Assembly (NCBI GenBank): GCA_949130495.1
Contig: OX422221.1
Location: forward strand, 479,797,159 to 479,861,158
Length of the DNA stretch: 64,000 bases
Direction of reading: 5' to 3'
DNA from: Sambucus nigra
Taxonomy: Eukaryota > Streptophyta > Magnoliopsida > Dipsacales > Adoxaceae
The position numbers were made by a program, and so were the translations under genes. Shown here one piece after another: positions 22,557-34,893 of this stretch. Each line of letters starts with the position of its first letter. Within the stretch, counting starts at the first letter, position 1. The notes below the pieces were generated by a model, which worked only from the letters and a program-made list of their open reading frames with translations, had not been told where the DNA came from and made no database searches.

Positions 22557-23490
22557 TTACTGTCCGAGGGAGCGGATTCCTACTCGATAAGTTCAGAGGG
22601 TGTCTTACGCTTCCATAGAAGACTCATTGTTCTGGATGAGGGGGATTTGAGACGGGCGGTGATGGAAGAATCTCACGGGTCTAAATTTATGATACATCCT
22701 GGTGGGGACAAGATGCATCAAGACATGTGCCGCCAGTATTGGTGGCCAGGCATGAAGCGGGATATTTTTGAGTTTGTATCCCAATGCACTACTTGTCAAT
22801 TGGTCAAGATTGATCATCAACGACCGACAGGTTTGTTGCAACCATTGGAGATTCCGGTTTAGAAATGGGAGAGAATATTGATGGACTTTATTATGGTCTT
22901 TCCAAGGTCACAGAGTGGTTGTGATTCTATTTGGGTGATTGTCGACCGCTTGACTAAGTCGGCACACTTCCTACCCGTGCGTACTGATTATGACACTGCT
23001 CGATATGCCCGATTGTTCATTGAGGAGGTCGTTAGACTTTATGGGGTACCTTTAAATATAGTTTCTGACCGAGATAAGATCTTTGTTTCCCACTTTTGGA
23101 TAAGTTTCCAAGAGGCGATGGTGACCGAACTGAAGTTAAGCACTTCTTACCATCCTCAAACAGATGGCCAGACTGAAAGAGTAAACCAAATGTTGGAGGA
23201 TACGCTTCGTATGTGTATGCTTGATTTTAAGGGTGGTTGGGAACAATACTTACCATTAGTTGAGTCTTCCTATAACAACTCTTACCAATTTACTATTTGA
23301 ATGGCACCCTATGAAGCTCTTTATGGCCAGCCTCGTAGATCACCCGCTTGTTGGTTAGAAGTGGGTAATAATAAATTCCTTGGACCTGAAATGATCCAAG
23401 ACACTTCTTCTAAAATTTGAACTCATTCGGAATCGTATTCGGATAGCCCAAGACCGCCAAAAGAGCTATGCCGATGCGGGTAAAAGACAC
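22557..23490 (+). pseudogene. Tekay-B integrase, zinc-binding and catalytic core
   Basis: Integrase inserts the cDNA. The HHCC zinc domain is complete: H in ESHGSKF, H in MIHPGGD, C-x2-C in SQCTTCQLVK (about 22665-22805). The DDE core follows: WERILMDFIMVFP (first Asp, about 22880), IVSDRDKIFVSHF (second Asp, about 23060), HPQTDGQTERVNQMLED (Glu, about 23150-23190). Then MAPYEALYGQPRRSPACWLE. Stops occur at about 22554, 22860 and 23298, and a frameshift near 23400. Confidence 0.92.
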
Positions 23491-23946
23491 ATGGAGTTGG
23501 AGATTGGGGACCAAGTCTTGGTACGAGTGTCACCAATGAAAGGCATGAAGCGTTTTGGGAAGAAGGGAAAGATTGCGCCACATTTTGTTGGACCTTTTCT
23601 AGTTATTGCTAAGGTGGGTCCAGTGGCCTATCAACTTGCCTTAATGGAACCTTTGCAACAAATTCATGATGTATTCCATGTGTCCTCTCTGAAGAAGTAT
23701 AAGAGATGCGAGGGTGCCCTTTGGCATATCTCTTTCGAGGATATTAACTTGCAACCCGACTTTTCATATGAAGAACAACCGGTTGCTATTCTAGAACATG
23801 GGGGGTGTAGGTTAAGGTCTCGAGTGGTGCCCTTGGTGCGAGTCCAATGGAGTCATCACAACGCTAAGGAATCAACACGGGAACGTGAGGATGAGATGCG
23901 GGAGAAGTATCCGCATCTCTTCTTGCAAGGTACGCTTGAATTTTAG
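23491..23946 (+). pseudogene. Tekay-B integrase C-terminus with chromodomain-like tail
   Basis: An open 151-codon stretch. It starts with the GDQVLVRVSPMKGMKRFGKK and GPFLVIAKVGPVAYQL DNA-binding fold, then FHVSSLKKY, then about 40 residues (PVAILEHGGCRLRSRVVPLV, then RVQWSHH...EMREKYPHLF) typical of the type II chromodomain of Tekay/Del elements, which lacks part of the aromatic cage. The Trp expected in the 'ATWE' position reads STRE. The frame ends 14 bp before the PPT, so pol reaches the 3' end and there is no extra 3' gene. Confidence 0.88.
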
Positions 23947-23960
23947 GGCAAAATTTCCTC

Positions 23961-23975
23961 ATAAGGGGGGGAGTA
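23961..23975 (+). promoter_or_regulatory. Tekay-B polypurine tract
   Basis: ATAAGGGGGGGAGTA sits directly before the TG of the 3' LTR, the usual Tekay arrangement. Confidence 0.88.
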
Positions 23976-25773
23976 TGTAACAACCCTCGCTTATGAGAAC
24001 CTATTTTATATTTACTTACTATGTGAAGTAATTATATATAAAATGTTGGAATATGGAGTAAGTATTAACTTAATGAAGAAAAGTTAATATTTACAAAAAA
24101 AATGTTGCATATTTACCTTATGTATAGGTGAATATCACTTTCTTGTGTTTTATTGTGTCATAAGATTTAAAATGATATTTTGGTTTAAAATGGAATTTGA
24201 ACTTAAAATGAGTTATAAAATTTCCAAATGATAACTTGTAGGATGTAGTTAGTTCCGGAAGGTGTGAGATAGTCAAAATAAGTGCCATATTATATTTTGA
24301 CGTTCCGGGCACTTTTGACTAGTCATAGCTTAAATGTGTAGTTACGAGTTATTTTTATCGCGGTATTAATAATTTAAGTTGGGGTTTAGACTTAAGCTAT
24401 GATTTTTAAGTCTTGCATTTTCATTTTTTATTCTCCTAAGAACATTTAGTGACCTAGAGAGAAAGAGAGAAGAAGAAAACTTGTGCAGAAAAAGAGAGAT
24501 TGAAGATTGGAGTCTTGATCTTGCATCAATCTTCCTCAAATCTGAATTTCCAAGCTTGAGGCAAGTTTTCTACTTGCTATATTGTGATTTAAGATGAGTA
24601 ATTCATTTGATGGTTGTGTATTAGTTATGGTCCTCAAATGTTAGGGTTTATTGGGTTTAATGAGCTTTAAATCATTTGAGGTTGATAGGGATGATTATTG
24701 ATATGAATTATGGTAGTTAGATGTATTTATGCTGGATTGGTTGTATAAAATGATCTTGGTATGAAAGGAATTAACTTGGGGGAAATTTTTGGAGTCCAAG
24801 AATCCCTAGCCAAACTTGGCAAATCTGCAGAACCGAATCGATTCGGCCTGGCCGAATTGATTCTCCTTGAGACAGTTTCCAGGCCTGAGTGAACTGAATC
24901 GATTCGGATGATGCGAATCGATTCGACAATTATGCAGAAAGTCAATTTTTCTGACCGAATAGATTCGGCTAGTCCAAATCGATTCGCTTTTCTGAACCCA
25001 AATCGATTCGAAAACCTGCACTTTTGAGAAATTTTTTTCCTTAATTAAATTAAAACCTTTTTCTTTAGGTTTAGGACCTAGGAACCTTCTCTTATGAAGA
25101 AAACATAGTGTCCTAGAGTCTTAGATGAGTTAGGGGACTACCTTAGATTAGAATTGGTTTATATGGGGTTTATTATGATGGTACGTAAAGTGATGTTCAT
25201 GCATTACTTTTCTGTCGTAATTCATTAGAAGTCTAGGAGTCATAAGGTCATACTTGGAGACTTTAGAGGCTTAATTGAGGTACAATAATGTTGGCGGTTT
25301 ATTATAGAACCCTAAAATGCTTGGAGAATAAATTGAGAGTTTATTCATTCTTTGAGGACATAGTAATGATGTAAATTACGTACGGCTCCCGATAACTTTA
25401 ATGCATTTGATGAAAAGGACATGGGATTGGCAATGAATAGAGTAAATAATAATTTACTTAATCATGATATTGCGATTAATAAAATGGTTTAAGTACACCC
25501 TCTCTAAATGGCATCTTAAGGGAAGTTCGAGCGTGAGGTGAAGCCCCCTGGCTAATGAATGCAGGGTGGATATAGTCCTAGGCTATATGAGCACTTGTTG
25601 TATAATTTTCTGTGATGGGTAGGTAATTTTGGGTGTGGTTATGACTACCCCACAGGCATATGGCCGCTTCCCGACGTTTGGTAGGATCCCAGGTTGTCTT
25701 GATGGTAGGCCCTAGAAGATGATGGTCATTTAGGGGCGCGCACTGTGGAAAAACCCGGACGGGCGGTCCTAGA

Positions 25774-25848
<75 letters not shown>

Positions 25849-26741
25849 AATACTCTACATCAAGTGGGACTTGATGGATTTTAATACCATAAAGAGCATA
25901 ATAAATGCCACAAAGAGAATTCAATTGAGATACATGCCATAAAGAGCATATGATAGAACTTATACTCCTGATAAGGGATGGAAAGAAAAATGGAAAAAGG
26001 TGAAAATGATAAAGGCTTTTGATTAATGATAATTATTATTATCCTCTTGCATAATTGAATTAAATTCATAATCATTCAATTTGTCGTAGTTTATAAAATG
26101 AGATCTACATGTTATAATATCATCCTTATCATCCATGTTTAACTATGCATATCTGTCATATTCTTTATTTTTCTGGTGATCACATAAAACTAGGCCCTGA
26201 CCCTTTCATTTTCCTTGTTGTGCATGAAAATATATCCGCTCAGGTGCTCCACCGCAAGGACGTCCGTATTGACCTCCCCATTCTGATGAAATTTTGATGA
26301 GCCGTGATAGTTTGTGGATATCATTGGACACTTTGAATAGACGCCTTCATTTTTACTCTCTAGTTAGGATTGGATCTTTATTCGGGCTTGTGAGCCCAAA
26401 CATTTGTAATTTTATAATGAATATAAAATGTAACTTATGAACTTCTTATAAATTGTATGTACCTGTGGACTGACAGCATATTCGGTCTCCATATTATATA
26501 CTTGTTGTAGTTATTTTATATGTTTTTGGGGTTTCCACTTTCTTTATCAATCATGGGTTGCTTACAATGCTTTCTTTACATTATAAAATAAAAATTTTGG
26601 CATCCTGTTTCCTGAAACATTGAGTGGTTATCCCGTATACTCTTTATCTTGTTTCGATGCTGAGAATGATTCCATCCATGACCCCTATATTATTGGGGTA
26701 TCGGGCTGGCCACCCCTTATTTTGGTGAGCGGGTTGTCACA
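23976..26741 (+). repeat. Tekay-B 3' LTR
   Basis: Starts TGTAACAACCCTCGCTTATG and ends GCGGGTTGTCACA. It is the direct repeat of 16380-19146, with the motif cluster at 24832-25010 and TA tract at 25778-25843. Some CGAATCGATTCG motifs differ from the 5' copy at CpG-containing positions (for example CGAATAGATTCG), as expected from methylation decay. Confidence 0.95.
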
Positions 26742-27950
26742 GATGGTTAGGCCTTATTAGTGTCTGATTTTTTATGAGGGTAATGCAGTTGACATTGATG
26801 AGGTGTATGAGTCAGTTTACATTGGGGACTCGGATGGCTCTGAGTGTCTCACCCATCCACGTGATGTAGGGAGAGATTCTCGTAGTGAGAACTTCAATCC
26901 TGAGAATTTCCTATTTGTATGTAATGGAGAAAGTGTATACATAGAGGTTATCAACCCCAAAATATGTGTCTTGGTGAGGCTACAAAGAGTGCATGGGATG
27001 CGGACTCCCCTCACGTACAATTCAAATGTAGTTAAGTCAATCTTCAAAAGTAAGACATAAAAACGCCTAACTAACTCTTTATGTATCGACTCTCAAGTCT
27101 TCAAGTGTTCTTCCCAATTATGGTTTTGGACATGTAACCGCACAATGGTTAGATGTCCTTTGCAAAGTGGGTTTGGAATTATATGTGTTTGGTTCGTGAT
27201 CGAAACCGCTTAACTCCCCATTTTCTAACTCAATTTAATTATATTTTCGCTTCATCTTAACCTACACAACAAAGAAAAATGCATACATGTAAGTGTTTAA
27301 GTACCAATCAATTGAATTTTTTGACAAACACGACCAAAAATATAAAAAAAATTCATTTGGGCATTTTGTCCAACACCTAGTGTGCAAGGTTTAAGAATGG
27401 CTTTGGTAGTGATGTTTGTTTTTGGTCTTGCCCAATTTTTTCAATAATACAATGCACACTTATCATAACGTGTGTTTACAACAACATCAACTTAAAAAAT
27501 TCAAAATTTTAGCAACAACATACTATAAATTGACATAAAATACCGAACTAAGTTCAATTAAATATCCTAAATGTACCTAATTTTTTATTATAAAAATAGA
27601 AAATACATACCTTGATTGTTATTTGGGAATGATTTGGGGTTGAAATTTGAGAAACAATGAGGATTAAAGTGGGTCGGGAGTATTTGGGTTCAGTTTATAT
27701 AGTGAGTTTTGAAAGAGGGTTCAAGTATTTTTAGTCTAAAACACTTAAATCGCAAGACTGCTCGAAGTTATCTATGTCTGACCTATCAGAGCCGTCCGAA
27801 TTTTGGATCAGATGGATCAGAAAATGACAATTTTTAACTAAAAAAATAAATATGAGATAAATTATTTATTCATAGAAAGAAAGAAATGTGTATGTATTTC
27901 AATGAGCACATCGAAAAATTTATACAATATAAAATTTGACGTGCGGACAG
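26742..27950. other. Unassigned segment between Tekay-B and Athila pol
   Basis: About 1.2 kb without a recognised domain. A plus-strand frame (open 26803-27060; GDSDGSECLTHPRDVGRD...) is acidic and unlike any LTR protein I know. On the minus strand a TATATAA box at 27693-27702 is followed about 90 bases downstream by CAAG|GTATGTATT, a good splice-donor sequence. The segment 27780-27830 has CCGAATTTTGGATCAGATGG, resembling Athila U3 motifs. It may be the decayed 3' LTR of the adjacent Athila element, which should lie here, but I could not align it. Confidence 0.35.
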
Positions 27951-28029
27951 TTCCAAGGTTGGTGGGGTACTGGTCGACTTTATGTGAATATCGAAATGGG
28001 ATTAGTGGGAGGCTCTTCTAACTAGATTT

Positions 28030-29090
28030 GTTCCAACCTAGGATCGAATCCCTCAAGAAATTATTTTAACGTTGACTGTTTACTGTTAAAATAGTCCCAA
28101 TCCTTGGGTTTTCTATCTCTATAGCACCGTAGTCATATATAGGCTTTACTATGAATGGTTCTTGCCAGTGTGACTATTTTTTTCCCGGGAAGAGATGTTA
28201 GCGGGAATCATAAAGTAGAATTTCTTCCCAACCTTGAAATTCTTGTACACTAATCACTTATCGTGAAAATCCTTTCTCTTAGCTTTGTATATATGAGAGA
28301 TCTTGTATAAATAACTTCCCAACTCTTGAACTTCGTTGTGTTGGAAATTTTGTAGGTCTTGACCATCAACGATATCAAAATTGAGCTTTTTATAGACCAA
28401 TATGCTCGATGCTTGAGTTCGATTGGTATGTGGCATACCTTTCCATAAACTAACCTGTAGGGAGACATCCCAAGGTTGGTTTTATATGTCGTCTGATATG
28501 CCTTGAGAGTTTCGATCAGTCTATTGAACCAATCCTTAGTTAAGGGATATATAGTTTTCAAAAGAATTCCCTTGATTTCCCTATTTTCTAACTCAGATTA
28601 TCCATTGGTTAGAGGGAGGTACATTTTGGACACTTTGTGGGTGACTTTGTATTACATCATGAAAGAAGCAAAAAGGTCGATGCATAAGTACATGCCCTAA
28701 TCATTTATGATAGCTTTTGGAGTTCCAAACCGGGCAAGAATATTCTCTTTTTAGAATTTCATCACCATTTTCGTAGTGTTCTTGTGGGATGGTACGACTT
28801 TTACCCACTTCGATACATAGTCAACATTGACTAGAATGTACTTGAATTGATTGGACTTTGGGAAAGCTCCCATGAAGTACATTCCCTAAAAATGAAAGAT
28901 CTTCATAAGAAGGATAGGACATAGTGGAATCATATTCCTTCTTGTGGTTTTCCCACTAATTGGCACTAATGACACGATTTGAAAAATGCATGTGCACCTT
29001 TGAATAAGTTTGGCCAATAATGTAAAACTTTGAATGTGGCCTTTTGAGAAGAAAAATGTCCACCACAAGCTTCATTATGGTAGAATAAGA
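28030..29090 (-). pseudogene. Athila integrase
   Basis: Pieces on the minus strand, from N to C: zinc domain EACGGHFSSQKAT...FKSCH*CQ near 29070-28960; core and downstream part 28561-28250 (AYQTTYKTNLGMSPYRLVYG, CHIPIELKHRAYW); and C-terminal fold LLYDSR*HLFPGK...PFIVKPIYDYGAIEIENP near 28200-28100. The DDE residues fall in stretches with shifted frames and stops. Not functional. Confidence 0.85.
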
Positions 29091-29199
29091 AGATATTTGG
29101 GATCTTATCCTTTGGGACACATTTTCAAATTATTTTTTCTAGGAAATGTTTGAACAAATATGGAGCATCATAATAAAATTCTTAGGCCATGATCATAAA

Positions 29200-30590
29200 C
29201 TTCTCTTTGTTTTTGGAAAATAATTGGCATGGGAAAGCCCATGTGACAAGGAAGTTTGCGATGTGAGGAAAACGGGAATGTATAAATGGCCATAAGTTTC
29301 TCATCCAACAAACATTCTCGAATAGGAATTGGGTCGATGTGGCCATGGTTAGAGGTCAGTTGGGATAGGTGATTAGCAACAATGTTCTCGATTCCATTTT
29401 TATCTTTTATCTAGATGTTAAACTCTTGGAGGACTAAAATTTGGCAAATTAATCAGCTCTTAGGGTGTTTGTTTGAGAGTAAGTACTTGATAGCTGAGTG
29501 ATCGGTTAAGCATATTATGGGGGATCCTACCATGTATGATCGGAATTTATCCAGGGCATATACTATTGCTAGAAATTAATTTTACGTGATGGAATAGTTC
29601 ATTTGGGAACTATCAAGAGTGAAAATAGAATATGAGACTATGCGAGTTTTAATATCCTTTAATTGACCCGGGATTGCCCTTATGAGATAATCACTCGCAT
29701 CACACATGATCTTGAATGGAAGGTTCCAATTTGTCACGTGCATAATAGGGGCTGTGGTGAATAAGGACTTTAGTTTGTAAAATATACCTTGGCATGCTTT
29801 GGTCCATAAGAATAGAACGTCATTAGCGAGAAAATTACACATAGAGCGTGTAATTGTACTAAAGTCTTTGATGAAGCATCGATAAAAACCTATGTGGACA
29901 AGGAATGACCTCATATACTTGAGGGTTTTTGAAGTGATTAAATTGGAAATTAAATTGATCTTTTCCTTATCCACTTGGATTACATCTTTTGAGATGGTAT
30001 GGCCTAAGATAATCATGTGTGTCACCATGGAGTGACATTGTTCCTAATTAAGAATAATATTCTTCTCAATGCATCTACCTAGCACTCGCTCCAATTTCGC
30101 TAGACAGTTCTAATATCAATTTGTGAACACATTAAATCCATCCGTAAATAATTCAATTATGTCCTCCACCATATCATTGAATATATTGAGCATGCATCTT
30201 TAAAAAGTCGCAGGTGCATTGCATAGACCAAATAACCTTCTCTTAAAGTCAAAAGTGTCATAAGGACATGTGAAGGTGGTATTTCATTGATCTTAGGGAG
30301 AGGTTTGGATTTGGTTATATCCTAAGTATCCACCAAGAAAATAGTTAAATTCATGACCAACTACACTCTTGAAATTTTGTTCCAGGAAAGGCATTGGGAA
30401 ATGGTCTTTCTAGGTCACTACATATAATTCCTATAGTCTGTTCATACTCTATAATCGATGGGTATTCAGGACGGGACAAGTTCTCCGATGGTCTTTTGGA
30501 TAACTTTGATGCCTGGATTCTTAGGCACCACTTATGTTGGACTAACCCATTCACTATCAGATATAGGGTGAATGATCCCTAAGTCTATTT
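29200..30590 (-). pseudogene. Athila reverse transcriptase and RNase H
   Basis: The entry motif SEWVSP*VVPKNPGIKV is near 30560-30490. FTCPYDTFDFKRRLFGLCNA, near 30275-30210, is the conserved 'F..MPFGLCNAP' block. The catalytic box reads ELFTDGFNVF instead of F-M-D-D-F, so one essential Asp is lost (about 30140). A long frame, 30028-29582, holds HMIILGHTISKDVIQVDKEK, GFYRCFIKDFS and the RNase H start PFKIMCDASDY, ending in a stop after SSQMNYSIT. Further RNase H lies below 29580 in broken frames. Confidence 0.88.
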
Positions 30591-31279
30591 GTTTGATTAC
30601 TCTTTCCATGACCACGTTAGTCATGTTTGGGTTCAAGCTTCTATGGATTTGATGTGTGGGTTTGGTATCCTCCTATAGGTACATGCTATGCCTGCATAAT
30701 GAGGGATTCATCCCTTTTAAGTCATCAATGCACCAACTTAGAGCATTTTTGTTTTTTCATTACACGAATAAAAATTTCCCCTCTTTACCTTTGTAAAGAA
30801 ACTAAAAAATTATCACATGAAACGTGTTGTCTTCACCTAGGAATGCGTATTTTAGTTCTTTTGAAAGCGTTTTGAGCTCAAGGATCAGCATGGATATGCT
30901 TGACATGATGGGAAGGTTTTTATTAGGGGATGTTTCTCAAAGTGATAAATCCATATGGAGTTTTTGAATATATCCTCATTATTCTCGTTAACATTTTTCT
31001 ATTCTTTTTCCTTATCACTTTGCTTCATTATATCTAGTGCTCGATGATTTTTTACCGTCTCACTCCCTAAAGAATAATGTCTTGTTTCAAAGTTCTCATT
31101 GAAATCTATAAGTGTGTCACTCCCTAGGGAGTTTGAAATATATTTCTAAAATGAATTATCAAAATGCGAGAGGTTAAAGTATTACTAGACGATTATCTTG
31201 ATGCAGGCTACAATGTTGGTTTTCTACTCATTATCATCAAACAAAAATGGTTGATTGAGCATCGAGAATGCATTTACTT

Positions 31280-31660
31280 CAACCTTCATATTCCCGAAAG
31301 ACTATTTCATGATTCCATTCCTATAGTTAATGTTAGCATTGACTGTAGCTAGGAATGGTCATCTAAGAATGATAGGAATTGGAGAGCTTCCTGTTTCCAC
31401 AGGATGCGTGTCTAAAATGGTAAAATATACTGGGTAGTATAATGAATCAATCTATACAATCAAATCTTTAATAATGGCTCACGGGATTCTAGTAGACCTA
31501 TCGGCGATATGCAAACTGACTTTCATTTCTTTTATTTTTCCTAAGTTCAACTTTGGATACACCGAGTGTGGAATAAGATTTACGCTTGTGCCCAAATCTA
31601 GGAGTGCTCGATCAATTCTTCATTACCCAATCACACAAGTAATAGTGGTGATGATAGGGT
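31280..31660 (-). pseudogene. Athila aspartic protease
   Basis: The minus strand reads ALLDLGTSVNLIPHSVYPKL (about 31610-31550), then KVSLHIADRSTRIP, and near 31380-31320 PIPIILRWPFLATVNA, matching the Athila retropepsin (D-L-G-A-S-I-N-L and 'ILGRPFLAT'). The catalytic Asp is retained. Two stops interrupt. The 31474-31749 plus-strand frame is only its complement. Confidence 0.82.
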
Positions 31661-31899
31661 CTTTATTATTTTGGGTTAGATCATTAGTTATAATGGATAT
31701 TGCATGTGCCGCCTTGTGTGCCTTTTTCCCACATTTTGCTTTCGCTTAATGGAGCATAAGTATTTAAGGAATTTGGGATATTTGGGACGTGTTTAATTGC
31801 CTTTAATATGGGAACGTTCGTGCTCAACTCTTTGAATGAACCCTTCATTTCCTTCATTTTCCTCTGAAAGCTTTGGTCGACATGGGAAGGGTGTGTGAT

Positions 31900-33480
31900 T
31901 TGGATTAACTAGTTTGGAATATAAATTCGGTTCGTCTCCATCGCTCAAGATGTTTTAGATAAGGTGATTCTGAGGTCTTACCTCATTTGGTCTAGGAAGA
32001 ATCGTTGTTGTGGAATTTGGATTGCGGGTTCTCAATAAAGGTTATCCGATTTGATTTTGGACTACCTTTCCACTACGAAGGGTGGTTTTGACATTAGCTT
32101 TCTTAGTATGGGTTTTAATGTGATTCACACCCTCAATGCTCATTTGGGTTTTTGGATTCTATTAGGTTTGTGTGTAGAGATAAGATTTATTTCATCCATG
32201 TTGATTTTAAACCATCTATAACAAAAAAGCTTCTATCTCCTACATGGTTTCAGTGATTTGTGACATCTGAGATGATTGTGCTTACACATATTGTTCTAAT
32301 TGATTCATCCTATTGTTAAACCATTGAGGTTACTCATAGTATTTTTTTTATTTGATGAAATATAAGTTGGGTGATTTGGAGTGGGTTGAGGGAGTTATTA
32401 AATTTGAGGCTGTGGTTGAAACTGTGGTGGTGGCTAAAATTGATGTGGAAATTGACTCGGTATAGGAATGGATTTTAGTTTTCTATTCCTAGGAAGCCCT
32501 ATGGTTAGTCATTTCTCTATCCAAAAATTGGAAGGTTTCTCCACTTGTGGTTGTACATATCACTATATGGGTTATTGTTCTTCTAAAAGCTTTCATAACA
32601 TTGATTTACTCTATGTATGCCCCTATTAAGCATGAGATAAATGGACACTCTTTAGTTGGGTGACACATTTTGTCGTAAAATTTTCATGATTCTTCCCTAA
32701 GCGACATGTTTGGCTCTTGACTAAACTGCATCGCCTCGACCCGACGACACAGTTGTGTGTGTTTATCATGAATATCCTCTTCCTCCATCTTAAGATGGTA
32801 CATACTCCTTTATTGATGCGTGGAGGTAGATATTCCATTATGGGAAAGATCATTTGGGTCTGAGGTATCCCATCCACGTGATGTTTTGACCAAAAATTAC
32901 TTGATCCACACTTATGGTGGTGAAACTACCGTGGCACATAGTTTCTACCAATTGCTTTGTCGTGGGATCTAGCACACCAGGGAAGATTGATATTTGTCTC
33001 ATTTTATCATAACCGCGGTGTGAACATTGACAAAGTAACACCTTGAATCAATCCCAGCATTTGTTGAACGACTCATTCTTAGTTTGTGAAAAAATTTGTA
33101 TTTGTTTCATAAGAAAGTTTCATGAACATAAAAAAATTCTTTTAAGATTGTGTCCTACAACTTGTGTCGGTTACCTATTGAGTTGGGTGGCAATGTTTTT
33201 GACCACTCATAAGCCCTATCCTTCATAGGAAAAGGAGAATAATTTGATTCGTATAAGGTCTTGGGAATAGTTTTGTCTCATAAAGTGTTTCATACTTCCT
33301 CAATGTCACTTATATGTCTATAAGGACAAACATTTTCCATTCTGTAAAAGGATGGAAAAAAGCTAATCATGCAAATTCGTAAATGAAAATTCCCCGCATA
33401 AGTGGGTATGTAATACAACTAGAGGCCAAACTTGTCTCTTTACAAAGGTAGTTGCCAAATATTTGTGCTGGAACGACTAT
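31900..33480 (-). pseudogene. Athila gag
   Basis: The best piece is 33041-32850 minus: QCSHRGYDKMRQISIFPGVL, then a DPTTKQLVE motif, matching the Athila gag segment 'F..CPHHGF..W..I..FY.GL...T...ID'. A downstream frame, 32877-32626, continues in a shifted frame. No zinc knuckle is readable. N- and C-limits are estimated from position between the PBS and protease. Confidence 0.7.
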
Positions 33481-33872
33481 GGGAAAATGGTGTAGGGGTG
33501 AATTTGGCGGATAGTGGGATGATTTTACGAAAGGTGGAGCAGAAGGAAAAGGTGAATAAGATGGTAAATTTGACTATGTAGGCATGGTGCCAAGTGTAAA
33601 ATCTTTTATTAGACAAAGGAGGTGGCCTCCAAAAGTCCGATGGGTTATAACTACTATTTGGGCATGGTCAGGTTTACATTTAAAAATTTACTATTGTTAC
33701 TTATGTTGGGATCGATGTTCATTGATCACGTAACAAGCCCAACAATGTCAAAATCTAACTAAGAAACTCTAAATCATTTTTTGTTTGTTTTACCACAAGA
33801 AATAAAATAAAAGTAAGGAAAGCAACTCGTTTAAATAAAAAATTAATTTATTTCAAGACTTTGTTGTTTTTA

Positions 33873-33891
33873 AGTCCCCGACAAGATGCCA
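33873..33891 (-). promoter_or_regulatory. Athila primer-binding site (degraded tRNA-Asp type)
   Basis: The minus strand reads TGGCATCTTGTCGGGGACT, compared with TGGCGCCGTTGCCGGGGAT for tRNA-Asp: 14 of 19 positions. It abuts the TG of the LTR at 33892. Confidence 0.7.
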
Positions 33892-34888
33892 TGTTAAGCG
33901 AGTGTATAAGCGAGTGGGCATGTAAGGACACTATTATTGTTTGGTTTACCGCCTCAGTACATAAATCGAAACTTTTACTACATTTATTTTATGAGTATAG
34001 CGGTGCATAGAGTATTGAATCCACATAGAATGGGTGTTAGAAATCAATTGATTTAAAACTTCAAATAAAGCGTAAAATATGATTTTTGGATTTTGATTGT
34101 AACATGATTTTATGCATAAAATAAATTCAAGGGGCATTGTGGATTATTTCTCCAATCTCTGAAATATGTGAATCCAATCTATAAAGATCACGGTCGTTTC
34201 AACGGTCACACTCACGCTTAGGAAAAATATCAAACATGCAATGTATGCGCCTCACTTGAAAGATGTAATCTTTAATCATGATACTGTTGACTTCTACCAT
34301 ACATATCATCTTTATATAATGCTTGACATTATATGTTAAGCCTCCATAGTATCAAATTCAATATATATTAAAATATAAATGTACTTCTAGACTTCAAAAT
34401 CTCAAAGGAAAACACTATTTTCAAATGGTGGGATGATAATCCACAATCTATTTAAGTAGTAAAAATTATTTATAAACCCGGTAAACTAATTACTAAAGCA
34501 ATAAACTAATTGTTAAATCAAATAAACTAATTAACAAAGAAAAAAACTATTTATTAAAGTAATAAACTAATTATTAAATCAATTAAATTAATTAATAAAG
34601 CAATAACCTAATTAATAAAGTAATTAAAGTAAGTAACAAAACATTAAAAAACAAGCTAAACTTTGTTAAAAATTGAAGAATATAGACAATAGTTACTAGA
34701 GAGAGAAAGAGAAAATGGTGAATTGGAGTAAAATTTTTAAAGATGGAAATTCTTATTTATAGAAAAAATCTAAGAAAATGAGCTGCCCACCTATATCGGA
34801 TCGATCTGGAGGGTCAGATGGATCCGAATTGTAAGGACATTTGTGTTGATTTCACGATGAATTCTTTGACTTTTAACTTTTTTTGGTC

Positions 34889-34893
34889 CCAAC
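34889..34893 (+). repeat. Target-site duplication CCAAC (left)
   Basis: CCAAC here and at 37847-37851 flank the solo LTR exactly. When joined, the flanks (tttggtcccaactttggctc) restore the Athila LTR. Confidence 0.9.

Larger units (their letters stand above)
16380..26741 (+). mobile_element. Tekay-B: full-length Tekay/Del-type chromovirus, plus strand
   Basis: The element is 10362 bp: 5' LTR 16380-19146, PBS 19149-19160, gag from 19327, pol 20571-23946 with PR, RT, RNase H, integrase and chromodomain-like tail, PPT 23961-23975, and 3' LTR 23976-26741. The LTRs are nearly the same length (2767 and 2766 bp) and differ at only a few positions per hundred, so it is the youngest clear insertion here. 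The flanks are CATGG (16375-16379) and GATGG (26742-26746), an imperfect 4-of-5 duplication. Gag-pol has many stops, so it is not coding-competent. Confidence 0.93.

Noticed and set aside
26803..27060. Acidic 85-codon frame as a possible host gene
   Set aside because: No start context, no domain, no continuation; kept only as part of an unassigned segment.
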